Positions 19,477 to 29,576 of a stretch of DNA of 57,608 nt are shown here, in pieces. The first letter of the stretch is position 1, and every line of letters starts with the position of its first letter. The DNA comes from Zelonia costaricensis. Lineage: Eukaryota > Euglenozoa > Kinetoplastea > Trypanosomatida > Trypanosomatidae. Below the pieces are notes generated by a model. It searched no databases. It was not told the DNA's origin and worked only from the letters and a program-made list of their open reading frames with translations. The stretch lies in assembly GCA_030849075.1 (NCBI GenBank), contig JASAOO010003416.1:1-57608 (forward strand), written 5' to 3'. The translations under genes and the position numbers were made by a program.

Positions 19477-21381
19477 ATGCCGGCGAAGCGGTGGGCCAAG
19501 CCGAATGCGACGTCGGCCACGGGCGAGAACGCCTACACCGCCGGAGCGCTTCTGCAGTACATCTGCGGCGAGATCCGCGACAACAACTGCCTCGGTCTCC
19601 CGGAAGAGGAGCTGACGGGGATGGCGGGTGAGTTAATGAATGTCAAGACCCGCGCGGAGGTGTCTGAGTGGGCCAAGACCCTCATGCTCACGGACGAGTT
19701 CGTCGCCGAGGTTGTCAAGCGCCGTGAGCAGTCTGGCCCCGCGTTCGTAGGGGAAAGCGTGCCGGAGAAGCCCGCGGCGGCCGCGGCGGCCGCGCCGGCG
19801 GCTGCGAGCGGCGGCAGCAATGGCGGTACGCTCAATCTCACGAAGCGCGCCCAGGCTGCCGCGAAGAAGAACAAGCGAGGCGTCAACGTGAACCAGCTCG
19901 GCAAGACGAACGCTGCGGTGGAGGCACTGAAGCCCGGGCAGTTCGAGTGCGGCTGCTTCGCGACGGTGCACAACCTGCGCGGCAGCTGCGCCAACTGCGG
20001 ACGCATCATCTGCGAGCAGGAGGCCGACGACGTCTGCTACGCGTGCGGGCTCGAGCCGTCGCGGTGCATTGCGTACGAGATTTCGGTTCAGGAGGGTAAG
20101 CTGAGCGAGGCGGCGCTGCAGCGGAACGAGACGGACTACACGACCGCCGTGGAGCGCCGCGACCGTCTGCTCGAGTACGCACAAAACCGCGCCAAGCGCA
20201 CAACCGTCATCGACGACCAGTCGGCGACGCTGTTTTCGCCGCAGAGCGCGTGGATGTCGCCGGAGGAGCGGCGGGCCGCGCAAAAGTCGGCCGCAGAGCT
20301 GGAGCGGCAACAGAACGTCGAGCTCATGCACCGCCAGCGTGGCGCGTACCAGCTGCACATGGAATTTGTCGCACAGAACCTGCCGCTCGGAGCGCGCAAG
20401 GAGAACACCGGCGGTGCCGCGGCTGCAGCAGCCGGTGGCGGCGAGGTGGAGGGCGATGACGCTGCCGACTTGGTGGACGAGCCTGCTGCAGCTCCCACCG
20501 GCGCTGAACCGCTTCCGTCGCTGCTGCAGAAGATCTGGTACAGCCCCGATGGCACGCGCGTGGAGGCGGCGGCGGCGGGTGCGAAGCGGGAGAAGGGCCG
20601 AGGCGGCGGTGAGGCTGGGGTGGATGTGGACTTGCCGGCACAGGAGGGCTCGTCGCTGCCGATGACCTCGCGACCGACGCAGCGCCGCTTCGACGAGGTC
20701 TCGCGGCGAGTGCAGCAGGACTACTTTCAGGATGACGTCGAGGTCTTCGCTGAGGAGCTGGATGAGGGTGCCAAGGCGCAGCTCATGTTCACGCCGCAGG
20801 TGCTGCTGGACGGTGACGCTGCGGCGGCGCAGGATGAGGGCGAGGCGCCGGCGGCCGCCGCCAGCCCACCGGTGGTGAGCCCGGCAGCCGGACCCGTCTC
20901 GTCGCGCTTTGCCGTCACGAGCGTCATGCGCAGCACCGACGAGGGCGTGTGCCTCTCGATGCACCAGCCGTGGGCGAGCCTGCTTGTGGCGGGCATAAAG
21001 CGGCACGAGGGGCGCGTGTGGGGCACCCCCTACCGCGGGCGTGTGTGGATTCACGCCGCGGCGGCGCAGCCGATCAACGTCGAGGAGGTGGAGGCGCACT
21101 ACGCGCAGTTTGTGGCGCCGGGCAAAGTGTTCCCGAGGCACTACCCGACCAAGGTGCTGCTTGGCTACGTGTACCTCACGGACTGCCTGGACCGCGACGC
21201 CTACGAGGCGGCCTTCAAGCCGGAGGAGCGGCAGGAGGAGTCGCCCTTCTCGTTCATTTGTGTTGAGCCGAAGACGCTTCTGTTCCCGCTGCCCATGAAC
21301 GGCAACCACAAGCTGTTCTCTCTCGAGCACCGCGTCCACGTCGCTGCGCGGAAGCAGCTTGGCGAGGTGGACGGGCATTGA
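19477..21381 (+). CDS. TRIP4: ASC-1/TRIP4-like protein (C2HC5 zinc finger and ASCH domain)
   Basis: This 634-residue homologue of activating signal cointegrator 1 belongs, in other eukaryotes, to the ASC-1 complex that splits stalled collided ribosomes and acts in transcription and alkylation repair. Residues 1-85 are a helical N-terminal domain. An Ala-rich linker follows. A C2HC5 zinc finger lies at 156-191 (FECGCF, then CANCGRIICEQE, then CYACG), typical of TRIP4. A long low-complexity middle part follows. The ASCH domain spans about 491-618 (CLSMHQPWASLLVAGIKRHEGR, then RGRVWIHA, then the conserved FSFI...P). Human TRIP4 is about 580 residues. The frame stays open upstream to an ATG at 19336, but ATG 19477 follows a strong acceptor and is preferred. 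A partner of the ASCC3 or ASCC2 type is expected elsewhere. Confidence 0.92.
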   Translation: MPAKRWAKPNATSATGENAYTAGALLQYICGEIRDNNCLGLPEEELTGMAGELMNVKTRAEVSEWAKTLMLTDEFVAEVVKRREQSGPAFVGESVPEKPAAAAAAAPAAASGGSNGGTLNLTKRAQAAAKKNKRGVNVNQLGKTNAAVEALKPGQFECGCFATVHNLRGSCANCGRIICEQEADDVCYACGLEPSRCIAYEISVQEGKLSEAALQRNETDYTTAVERRDRLLEYAQNRAKRTTVIDDQSATLFSPQSAWMSPEERRAAQKSAAELERQQNVELMHRQRGAYQLHMEFVAQNLPLGARKENTGGAAAAAAGGGEVEGDDAADLVDEPAAAPTGAEPLPSLLQKIWYSPDGTRVEAAAAGAKREKGRGGGEAGVDVDLPAQEGSSLPMTSRPTQRRFDEVSRRVQQDYFQDDVEVFAEELDEGAKAQLMFTPQVLLDGDAAAAQDEGEAPAAAASPPVVSPAAGPVSSRFAVTSVMRSTDEGVCLSMHQPWASLLVAGIKRHEGRVWGTPYRGRVWIHAAAAQPINVEEVEAHYAQFVAPGKVFPRHYPTKVLLGYVYLTDCLDRDAYEAAFKPEERQEESPFSFICVEPKTLLFPLPMNGNHKLFSLEHRVHVAARKQLGEVDGH

Positions 21382-22174
21382 TCGCGGCAGCACAACGAGC
21401 AACTCGCCACACTGCGAGAAGTACCGCAGGCAGTGACGTGCCGCGGCAGCTCCCGCTGTGACACCGTTGTGGTTTGTTTATTTTCATTCCTCCTTCCCTT
21501 GGAGTGGCCTTGTGTACGGCGCTTGGTGGAACAGGCACCTCGCGCAGTGCGGCGTTGCACAGACACCTCACTTTCTTGTGCGCACTGTCGCGAGCTTGCC
21601 GCCGCCGCCGCAGTGCACCGCTAAACGAAAGAAGTGAGGCACGCATTGAAGAGGCCAGCTTGCATGGCGCCTGATACGAGAAGTGCGACACTCACCTCGG
21701 CAGAAGGTGGTCACGGTCCGCTCGGGCGCCCCCCTGCGCTCTTTAGCTGCGACGCAACGAGTTCTCTGCGAAGCACCTTGAGCGCGAGTATCTTGCGCGC
21801 AGCCAAACGTGGCGTCTGCACGGCGCACTTTCGCGCGGCTGAGGCGGAGTTCGACGACCACGGACGCCCCTCCACCCACACTGCGGGCGCTCTCTGTCGC
21901 TCTCCCTCTCCCAAACTTCGTACGGCGCTTCTCTTTTTGCTCTTTGCTCGCGGCGTCGCCGGTTTGCCTCACACGGCTGCGATGCTCTGGCAGCACCCCG
22001 TTTGCTTCTGCACGGTGCGCAGCTCATTCGCGGGCTACGTGTCCCTCACATTCGCAGCTAATACACGCGGACGGCCCCTCCTCCCCCTTTCGAGCGACGT
22101 CGCGCCAGAATCTTGTGCGGCGCCTCCATTTCTCCTGTAGCTCGTGCGTCATCAGCACAGCTCCACTCTTCAAC
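21382..22174 (+). other. Intergenic region
   Basis: No independent gene was seen. The helicase frame stays open upstream to about 21809, but this part lies before the splice acceptor and has UTR-like composition. Confidence 0.5.
22122..22140 (+). promoter_or_regulatory. SL trans-splice acceptor for the Prp5-like helicase
   Basis: CCTCCATTTCTCCTGTAG ends in an AG at 22139-22140, leaving a 34-nt leader. This argues against the long upstream extension of the open frame. Confidence 0.6.
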
Positions 22175-24787
22175 ATGATGCGGAAGCGCGGCCGCGACGG
22201 CGGCGGCGATGTCGGTGAGGATGGCTCAGTTTCGGCGTCGCCGCGCAGCGAAGCCGTCGCGCTCGACGCGCGTTTTGGTCTGCACGGCCCGCTGGATGAC
22301 GGCTCCCCCTTCTCCAGCACCACCAGCGCCACCTCCGACTCCGGTGGCGGCGGCTCTGACGACGACGACGGCGACGACGCCGCGCAGCGCCTGTTGCTGT
22401 ACGCCAAGGCGACCGCCACCGCCAAGGCACAGGCAGCTGCCTCGAGCGGGGCGGTTGCACCGAAGAGTGGGCCGGCGGCGCTGCTGCGCGCTGCAAGCGC
22501 CGGCACCTCGGGCACCAAGTCCACGAGCGCCACAGTGGCTGCTACCGCCGCCCTGCAGCACCTCAAGGCAGAGCTGTTGAGGCCGGTGGCGCACTCGACG
22601 GCGCTGACAGTAGTGAATGCGGAGGACGAGTCGGCCGACGTGCTGGACCGCATCGTCTCGCGCAAGGTGCCGCCCCCACCGACTGGGGACACAAAGAAGC
22701 TGCGGCAGCTGACGTACGTCGACCACAGCCAAATGCACTATGCCGCGATTCGGCGCGACTTTTACGTGGTGCCGCCGGACATGACGAACCTCACGGCGGA
22801 CGAAATGCGCGCGCTGCTGCGCGAGCTTGACGGCGCTAAGGTGCAGGGGCAAGACGTGCCTCGTCCGATGCGCTCGTGGCACGGCACCGGCCTGCCGGAC
22901 CGTGTGCTGGAGGTGCTGGAGGAGCGCGAGTACAAAGCCCCGTTTGCCGTGCAGTCGCTTGGCGCGCCTGCGCTGATGAGCGGGCGCGACCTACTCCTGA
23001 CGGCCAAGACGGGCTCGGGCAAGACGCTCTGCTACGCCCTGCCGCTAATCCGCCACTGCGCCGACCAGCCGCGGTGCGAGAAGGGCGAGGGCCCTGTGGG
23101 GCTTGTCCTCGTCCCCACGCAGGAGCTCGCGGTCCAGGTGTTCACGCTGCTGGACGAGGTCGGCGAGGCCGCCGGACTGCGGTGCGTCGCCTCGTACGGC
23201 AGCACCTCACTCTCGGAGAACATTCGCCACGCCAAGGCGGGCTGCGAGCTGATGGTGGCGACACCTGGGCGCCTGCTGGACCTGCTGACCGTGAACGGCG
23301 GCAAGACGATGCGGCTGTCGCGCGTGTCTTTTGTCGTCGTGGATGAGGCAGACCGGCTCTTCGACAGCGGCTTCATGGAGCACGTTGTGGCGTTTCTCAA
23401 GAATATCCGCCCCGACCGCGTGACGGCGATGATCAGCGCGACGATGCCGAAGGAGCTGCGCGGGGCGGTGGTGCAGCACCTGCGCAACCCGGTCGTGATC
23501 TCCGTCGGTGGCAAGCCGACGCCGGCCTCGAACGTGGAGCAGCAGTTCTGCTTCTTTGACGAAGAGGTGTATGACGCGAGCAACATCAACGCCGACATGA
23601 GCCCGCGTCTCGTGAAGCTGCTGGCCCTGCTCGGCGAGGAGGGCGGGGACGGCCAGAACCTGATTCTCGTTTTCACGCAGCGGAAGGAAGAGGTGGACGA
23701 GCTGCTGGGCCGCCTCACGACGCTCGGCTACGCCAACCGCGTGGCGACCCTGTACAGCGGGATGGACCCGATCGACCGCGAGTTTGCCCTGGAGCACTTC
23801 GCGCCTGGCAAGCAGTTCATCCTGCTCGCGACCGCGGTGGCCGAGCGGGGGCTGGACATCCCGTACCTCGGACTCGTGATCAACTACCGGCTGCCGAACC
23901 ACTACGAGGCGTACGTGCACCGCATCGGGCGCACGGGCCGCGCGGGACGCAGCGGGCGGGCTGTGAGCTTCTTCACCCGCGGCAAGGACGACGACATCGC
24001 GCCGGAGCTGGTCGAGGGGCTGGAGCGGGCCGAGCAGCAGGTGCCGGAGGAGCTCTACGAGGTGGCCGAGAAGGTGCGAGCGCTTCGCAAGTCGGGTGAT
24101 GCACGGTACAACAGCGGCTTCTTCCGCGGCTACCGCGACGCCAAGGCGCAGCGCTTTTCGGACCGCAATCAGAAGGAGAGGATGCGCGAGGCAGCCCGCG
24201 CTGCCGGTCTCGAGCAGTTCCTCAGCTCCTCGTCCGAGTCCGACTCGGACGCGTCCGGCGACGAGGACGCCGACATCGTGGCCGTGGCGGTCAACTCGCG
24301 CGACAGCGCAGCCGCCGAGGCTGCAGCGGCGAACGCGATGGCGCTGACGCTGCACCGCGGTGCGCAAAGCGGAGCGCTCACGCTGTCGTCTGCGCAGGAG
24401 GACCGCATCTCCAAGGCGCTGGCCTTTGCGCAGAAGACGACTACCGCTGCGACAGCCACGGACGACGAAGCGGCTGCGGTGCGCTTCCAGTGCGAGTACC
24501 CCATCAACGACTTGCCAGACGCCGTGCGCGGCAAGCTTCAGGGCGGCACCTTCATGCGCTCTGTCGGGGAGGAGACGGAGACGTCGCTCATCCGCAAGGG
24601 CGTCTACTTTGACCCGCGCTACAAGCACTCGCGCCGCATGAAGGAGGGCGAGCGGCCCCTGTACATTCTGGTGGTGGGACGCTCCATGGAGGCGGTGCGG
24701 GCGGCGCGGGCCAAGCTGGACGAAGTGAAGGCGGAGGTGCTAAGCAAGCAGAAGAAGACGGGCACCGTGACTGGGGCCACGCTCTGA
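22175..24787 (+). CDS. PRP5: DEAD-box RNA helicase, Prp5/DDX46-like
   Basis: This is an 870-residue nuclear RNA helicase. After a Ser/Asp/Ala-rich N-terminus, the segment RRDFYVVPPDM, then PRPMRSWHGTGLP, then a degenerate Q-motif (FAVQSLG) leads into motif I AKTGSGKT (277-284). Then follow Ia PTQELA, Ib TPGRLLD, II DEAD (390-393), III SAT, and VI HRIGRTGR (from 582). The RRDFYV...P+P...W signature is that of Prp5/DDX46/DDX42. The C-terminal region (about 770-860) also matches the KH-like tail of DDX46 (NDLPDAVRGKL, then KGVYFDP, then GERPLYILV). Prp5 remodels U2 snRNP during branch-site recognition, which here would mostly serve trans-splicing. The glutamine of the Q-motif appears shifted (AVQS for TPIQ). 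The adjacent ATG at 22178 gives nearly the same protein. Confidence 0.9.
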   Translation: MMRKRGRDGGGDVGEDGSVSASPRSEAVALDARFGLHGPLDDGSPFSSTTSATSDSGGGGSDDDDGDDAAQRLLLYAKATATAKAQAAASSGAVAPKSGPAALLRAASAGTSGTKSTSATVAATAALQHLKAELLRPVAHSTALTVVNAEDESADVLDRIVSRKVPPPPTGDTKKLRQLTYVDHSQMHYAAIRRDFYVVPPDMTNLTADEMRALLRELDGAKVQGQDVPRPMRSWHGTGLPDRVLEVLEEREYKAPFAVQSLGAPALMSGRDLLLTAKTGSGKTLCYALPLIRHCADQPRCEKGEGPVGLVLVPTQELAVQVFTLLDEVGEAAGLRCVASYGSTSLSENIRHAKAGCELMVATPGRLLDLLTVNGGKTMRLSRVSFVVVDEADRLFDSGFMEHVVAFLKNIRPDRVTAMISATMPKELRGAVVQHLRNPVVISVGGKPTPASNVEQQFCFFDEEVYDASNINADMSPRLVKLLALLGEEGGDGQNLILVFTQRKEEVDELLGRLTTLGYANRVATLYSGMDPIDREFALEHFAPGKQFILLATAVAERGLDIPYLGLVINYRLPNHYEAYVHRIGRTGRAGRSGRAVSFFTRGKDDDIAPELVEGLERAEQQVPEELYEVAEKVRALRKSGDARYNSGFFRGYRDAKAQRFSDRNQKERMREAARAAGLEQFLSSSSESDSDASGDEDADIVAVAVNSRDSAAAEAAAANAMALTLHRGAQSGALTLSSAQEDRISKALAFAQKTTTAATATDDEAAAVRFQCEYPINDLPDAVRGKLQGGTFMRSVGEETETSLIRKGVYFDPRYKHSRRMKEGERPLYILVVGRSMEAVRAARAKLDEVKAEVLSKQKKTGTVTGATL

Positions 24788-25482
24788 AGACTGCGTCGGC
24801 GCGCTTTCGGCGAGCCGTGCCGGGACGTGCTGTGTGCTTCCTCAGGTAAGGGGGGTGGGTGGTGGGTGGTGGGGGAGGGGAAAGCACGCGCCGCAGCGGC
24901 AGTCGCAAGCCGAAGAGAAGGAGGGCACGCAGTCTCTCACGCCGGCAGCGCCTAGCGGAGCTGTGTCGCCACAGCACTGTGCTTCATGCAGGCCCGTCCG
25001 CCCCCTCCCCCTTCTTCTCACGCGCTTTGGCTCCCCAGCGCATCGAAAGGGGGGGGGGGCGCGGCAATGGAGAAGCTTCGCGTTACTCGAAGTGCAGGAA
25101 AAGAAAGAAGAGGTACGAGGGCGTGTCGGCTTGTGCGCGTGGATGGAGGTGCGGTGCCCTCGTCCTGTGCAGCGTTACTTTCAAGTTGCCGTATTCTCTG
25201 GCTGGGGCTTGGGCGATGTGTGGGCCCGTCACAAGCAGCGCGCCCCAACCGGATTCAGGCACGCTGGCGGCATCAAGGTCAGAGCGGACCCGCGTCTGCA
25301 ATGTCCCTCCCTCCCACTTTCTGTTCTGCCCTTGCACCCTCCTTCTGAATCGCACGTTTTGTGACGGCGGTGTGCGCGCTCTCCTGTGCGCGCCTTGCAC
25401 CTATCGCCACCCCCCATCCCGGCCTCGCACGACGCACGCAACTGGTCCAGATACGGGTCGTTGTGCGCACTTGTCAGCCAAA
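24788..25482 (+). other. Intergenic region
   Basis: No gene was seen. There is a TGGG-rich patch at 24848-24880 and a G-run near 25050-25060. The adaptin frame stays open upstream across most of this stretch, without a supported start. Confidence 0.5.
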
Positions 25483-28400
25483 ATGTCCCTGGCGGCTTTC
25501 TCACAGCACTCCCTCGCGACGGTGGTGCGCAACCTGCGCAAGGCGGCGAGCGGGACGGAGGAGGAGACGATTGACCGCTGCATCGCTGACACGAAAAATG
25601 AGGTCAACTCGCCCGACCCGCACGTCAAGATGGCGGCGATCCAGAAGGCAACGTACTTCCACATGCTGGGCTACAGCTCGCAGTACGCCAACTTCCGCGT
25701 GGTGGAGATGATGACGAGTTCGGTGTTTGCGCATAAGCGAGTCGCCTACCTCGCTGCCTGTCTAACGTTCACCGAAGGCACGGACGTCATTCCGCTCATG
25801 ACAGCGTCGCTGAAGCGCGACCTCAGCAGCGGCAACCAGTTCGAGATTGGGCTCGCGCTGTACTGCATCGCCTCCATCTGCACCCCCGACATGGCGCAGG
25901 ACATTGTCGCCGACGTCGTCAACCTCCTCGGCCACCCACGCGCGTACGTGCGCAAGAAGGCGACGCTGAGCCTCTATCGTGTCTTTCTCAGCTACCCCGA
26001 GTCCCTGCGCGTGACGTACGGGCGCCTGAAGGAGAAGTTGGAGGACAGCAACGAGAAGGCGGACACAGACCCGGCGGTGCGCGGTGCGGTGGTGTGCGTG
26101 CTGTGCGAGCTGGCGCGCCGCAACCCCGCCAACTTTCTCGGCCTCGCCGTCCCCTTCTACTCCCTGCTCTCGTCCGTGCACAGCAACTGGACGCTCATCA
26201 AGATTGTCAAGGTGTTCGGCTACTTTGCGCCGCTCGAGCCGCGGCTGGGCAAGAAGCTCGTCGAGCCGATCACAAACCTCATCACCACCTCTGGCGCCAA
26301 ATCCGTCCAGTATGAGTGTCTGCTCGCCGTCGCCAATGGCATGAGCCGCGTCACGACACTGACGAAGCTGGCAGCGGACAAGATTCGCGGCTTTGTCGAG
26401 GACTCGGACCCAAATCTGAAGTTCCTCGGGCTCGAGGCGCTGTCGCTCTTGGTCGGCGCATCGGAGAACCGCAAGCTGATCGCCGACCAGCGAGACGTGG
26501 TGATCAGCTGCCTCGACGATCCAGACAGCACGATTCGGCTCAAGGCGCTCCTCGTGCTGCGCGACCTGACAACGCGGAAGACGGTCATGTCCCACATCAA
26601 CCACATGCTGGAGCGCTGCGTCCGCACGCCGCCCGACGAGGAGTGGTCGAACGCCGTCATCCGCACCGTTATCGAGACGGCGCAGACAAACGACTACGAG
26701 TGGATTCAGGACTTTGAGTGGTACCTCAGCGTGCTGCTCGACCTGTGCGTGGTCGAGATGACGGCCTACGCGCACGGCGCCTTCATGGCGCAGGAGCTGG
26801 TGAACATCTTGTCGCGCGTCAATGGAGTGCGGCGCGCCGGGGTGGAGGAGATGGCGCCGCTGCTGTCCAACGTCCGGTTGCTGAGCTGCGACCGGCAGCT
26901 CTCCACGCAGTGGCGCATCGTGTGCGCGGCGGCGTTCGTCTGCGGCGAGTACCCGCACTGGATCCCTGACGTGGCGGAGACGAGCAGGGCGCTGCTCGCC
27001 GAGCCCATGACGCTGCTGCCAGCCGAGGCACAGCTGGCGTGCGTGGTGGCGGTGGGCAAGATTGCGGCGTTTGTGTACGCGCCGTGCGCCCGGCAGGTGG
27101 AGTTGTGCAACGGCGAGGAGGACTGCCGCCCCACTGATGAGGCGGATGCGGGGCGGCCCGCCGTGCCGTCCCTGTCAGAGCTCGCGGAGGCGGTGCTGCT
27201 GCCGGCCGCGGGTGAGGCGGTGGGGGGCCCCCACACGGGGCTGCGTCGCTTTTGCCACAGCGTCTTCCCCAGCGTCCTGGAGCGTGCCCATCTGGTGCTG
27301 TACCAGGTTGCGGAGCACCCGGACGTCGGGCCGAAGCTGTACGAGGCGGACCTCCCCCCGGTGGCTGCTGGGGCGCAGGACGCCATCGAGATGCCCGACG
27401 ACCTCGACCTCGACACGCCCTTCTGCGAGAACGTCGCGGCGCTGATGACGCTTAGCGGCAGCGACGACGACGAGGACGGCGCGGCCTACGGTGTTGGTGC
27501 CGGCCTGGACGATGAGCTCGACGTCAACTTCAACCTCGAGTATCGCATTGAGCAGCAACGCCGCAACGAGCTGGCGCGGCGGGAGGAAATGGCGGCCTAC
27601 TACCTGCGCGACGGTGCGGATGCGAGCATGGCCGTCTCGGACGCCCTCGCGGGTGCCGGTCCGCTGCTGCACTCGGCGCATCAGATCGGCCGCCACGGTG
27701 CGAGCTCGACCGGTGCGGGTGTGTCCGCGCCCCGCCACGGCCAGCACGGGCACAGCCGTCGGCCGCAAAAGGTGCACAGCATCAACCGCCAGTTGTCGAA
27801 GCCAGCCAACTACGAGGAGAAGAAGTTGGCGCACCGCCGCCGCTCCAAGACGCCGGAGGAAGACGAAGCGACGCGGAAACTCCGCGGCATCGACGTCACG
27901 CGCGCGCTGCGGGCCGATGAACGGCTGCCCGAGACGCTGTCCTATGCGCAGCTCCTTCAACAGCAGCAGCAGCACCTGCGAGGCCGCGGCGGTGCGCGCG
28001 GCCGCTTTGACATAGCTGCTGCATTGCAGGCGGCCGAGCCGATGCCGGTCACCCTGCACGATCAGCGGCCGTTGCGCATGTTCGTGACGGTGACGGGGTG
28101 CAAGGTGCGCAAGGACGGATTCCACCTGAGCTGCGTCGTGGAGTGCGTTAACGTGACGAGCAGCAGTGCCGTGCACGACCTCGGCCTGGCGCTAGTGCCG
28201 TCGCCGGTGTATGAGGCATGCGGGACGACGCTGCGGCTCGATGCGATGGAGGCTGATGCGGACGCAGTGGACGGTGGCGGTGCCATGGTGCTAGCAGAGA
28301 AACTAAAGGGCGCGGCGACGGCGCGTGTGGCGGTGGTTCTGCGGCTCGCGCAGTTGCCGGCCTCCTTCGCGGAGGCGCCGCTACCGCTGGCGCTGACGTG

Positions 28401-28833
28401 GATGTGCGAACGTAAGCACCAATCTGCTGCCGCGTCGCTTGCGCTTGAGTACGTCTACTTCACCAAGCTCGTGGCTCCGAGCGCGGTGGTGACGTCACAC
28501 GAGTACCTCGACGACGTGGTCGGCGCGGCGCTGGCCGCCACGCCGATTGCGAGCGCGTTTGTGCCGTGCAGTAAAACGGCGATCATGACGGGCGTCGCGG
28601 CCGCGATGCCGCAGCTGCACCTCGCCCCCATCGACGTCTTCAAGGACGCCATCTCGATGTACGGCCTCCTGCATGGACGCAAGTCTGAGTTGGCGCACAC
28701 GCACGTTGCTGTGCTGATGCAGGAGCACGAGGCGGATGGTACCAAGGGCATGACGGTGACAGTGCGGTGCCACTACCCAGCACTGAGCGAGGCGCTCATC
28801 TTGAAACTGGCCGAACTCGTCGGTGCACAGTAG
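25483..28833 (+). CDS. AP3D: AP-3 complex delta-adaptin
   Basis: This is the 1116-residue large subunit of the AP-3 adaptor, which sorts cargo from endosomes and Golgi to lysosome-related organelles, such as acidocalcisomes in trypanosomatids. Human delta is about 1150 residues. Residues 1-580 are the HEAT/ARM adaptin trunk, with delta-type blocks: ATYFHMLGYSSQYANF, KRVAYLAACLTFTEGTDV, FLSYPESLR, CELARRNPANFL, and LEPRLGKKLVEPITNLI. An acidic hinge (636-690; DDLDLD, GSDDDED) is followed by a basic linker with a short Gln run (826-830). A C-terminal appendage-like beta domain covers about 860-1116. Gamma and epsilon adaptins differ in these trunk blocks. ATG 25483 sits just before the first helix. 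The longer upstream frame is UTR-like. Confidence 0.94.
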   Translation: MSLAAFSQHSLATVVRNLRKAASGTEEETIDRCIADTKNEVNSPDPHVKMAAIQKATYFHMLGYSSQYANFRVVEMMTSSVFAHKRVAYLAACLTFTEGTDVIPLMTASLKRDLSSGNQFEIGLALYCIASICTPDMAQDIVADVVNLLGHPRAYVRKKATLSLYRVFLSYPESLRVTYGRLKEKLEDSNEKADTDPAVRGAVVCVLCELARRNPANFLGLAVPFYSLLSSVHSNWTLIKIVKVFGYFAPLEPRLGKKLVEPITNLITTSGAKSVQYECLLAVANGMSRVTTLTKLAADKIRGFVEDSDPNLKFLGLEALSLLVGASENRKLIADQRDVVISCLDDPDSTIRLKALLVLRDLTTRKTVMSHINHMLERCVRTPPDEEWSNAVIRTVIETAQTNDYEWIQDFEWYLSVLLDLCVVEMTAYAHGAFMAQELVNILSRVNGVRRAGVEEMAPLLSNVRLLSCDRQLSTQWRIVCAAAFVCGEYPHWIPDVAETSRALLAEPMTLLPAEAQLACVVAVGKIAAFVYAPCARQVELCNGEEDCRPTDEADAGRPAVPSLSELAEAVLLPAAGEAVGGPHTGLRRFCHSVFPSVLERAHLVLYQVAEHPDVGPKLYEADLPPVAAGAQDAIEMPDDLDLDTPFCENVAALMTLSGSDDDEDGAAYGVGAGLDDELDVNFNLEYRIEQQRRNELARREEMAAYYLRDGADASMAVSDALAGAGPLLHSAHQIGRHGASSTGAGVSAPRHGQHGHSRRPQKVHSINRQLSKPANYEEKKLAHRRRSKTPEEDEATRKLRGIDVTRALRADERLPETLSYAQLLQQQQQHLRGRGGARGRFDIAAALQAAEPMPVTLHDQRPLRMFVTVTGCKVRKDGFHLSCVVECVNVTSSSAVHDLGLALVPSPVYEACGTTLRLDAMEADADAVDGGGAMVLAEKLKGAATARVAVVLRLAQLPASFAEAPLPLALTWMCERKHQSAAASLALEYVYFTKLVAPSAVVTSHEYLDDVVGAALAATPIASAFVPCSKTAIMTGVAAAMPQLHLAPIDVFKDAISMYGLLHGRKSELAHTHVAVLMQEHEADGTKGMTVTVRCHYPALSEALILKLAELVGAQ

Positions 28834-29373
28834 AGGCGCCGACGGCGAGCGCGCATCACTTCCAGCCGTTTTCTTGGAACTCGTGTCGTCTCGTGCTCCC
28901 GCGCGTGCGCTGCTCTCTCCTCTGTTCGTCGCCGCGTACGCAGACTGTGCGGCTGTCACTGCCGCGCCGCACGCTCTCTCGTTCTTTCTCAATCCCTCTC
29001 CTCCCCAGTGGTCGTGTGTGCCTGCTTAACATATGCGCAGGCTCGCCGAACGCCCTGACTCGGCTCGTTCGCCAAAGAAAACAAAACACAAGGAGTGGGG
29101 GTCTGCACGTTGACCAAAGTGACGTCTCACTCACGCGTTCAAGCGGAGGCGGGAACAGGAAACGCCTGGCGGGTCTCCTTTGTGGTAGCAGAAGGACAGC
29201 GGTCGCGCATTGCCAATGGCCGCCGTCCTTTTGCTTCCGTCTAGTACTGGCGGGGCAGTGCAGCGTGAGGTTTGGAGCTGTTGCGCTGCGCTCTCCCACA
29301 CCCACCGAGGCTTCTGCTTTCAGCGGCCGTGTTGGTGGCTCTGACGCCTGTCGACTCTTGGCGCGCCTTCGCC

Positions 29374-29409
29374 GCACACACACGCACACACACACACACA
29401 AACGCACAC
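29374..29409. repeat. (CA)n microsatellite
   Basis: A slightly interrupted CA repeat lies upstream of the small membrane-protein gene. Confidence 0.85.
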
Positions 29410-29484
29410 GGTGCAGCAGGTAAGTGCAGAGAGCGGCGTCGCCATTTACACAATTTGGACCTCCGTTCCTCTCCGACTTCATCA

Positions 29485-29566
29485 TCCCCCCCTCGCGTCT
29501 CTCGTCTCTTTCCTTTTGCGCGCTCCAATCGCGTCGCCCTCGTCCCTCCCCACCGCCGCCGCGCAG
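29485..29566 (+). promoter_or_regulatory. Candidate SL trans-splice acceptor for the small membrane-protein gene
   Basis: A CT-rich tract is followed by CCGCCGCGCAG, with an AG at 29565-29566, ten bases before ATG 29577. Confidence 0.4.
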
Positions 29567-29576
29567 CTGAGCCTCC

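Larger units (their letters stand above)
28834..29576 (+). other. Intergenic region
   Basis: No gene was seen. A (CA)n tract lies at 29374-29409 and is followed by a strong pyrimidine tract (about 29455-29520). Confidence 0.6.

Noticed and set aside
19633..21402. 589-codon open frame antisense to the ASC-1 gene
   Set aside because: It mirrors the GC3 bias of the sense gene, contains no recognisable domain, and opposes an unambiguous zinc-finger/ASCH protein.
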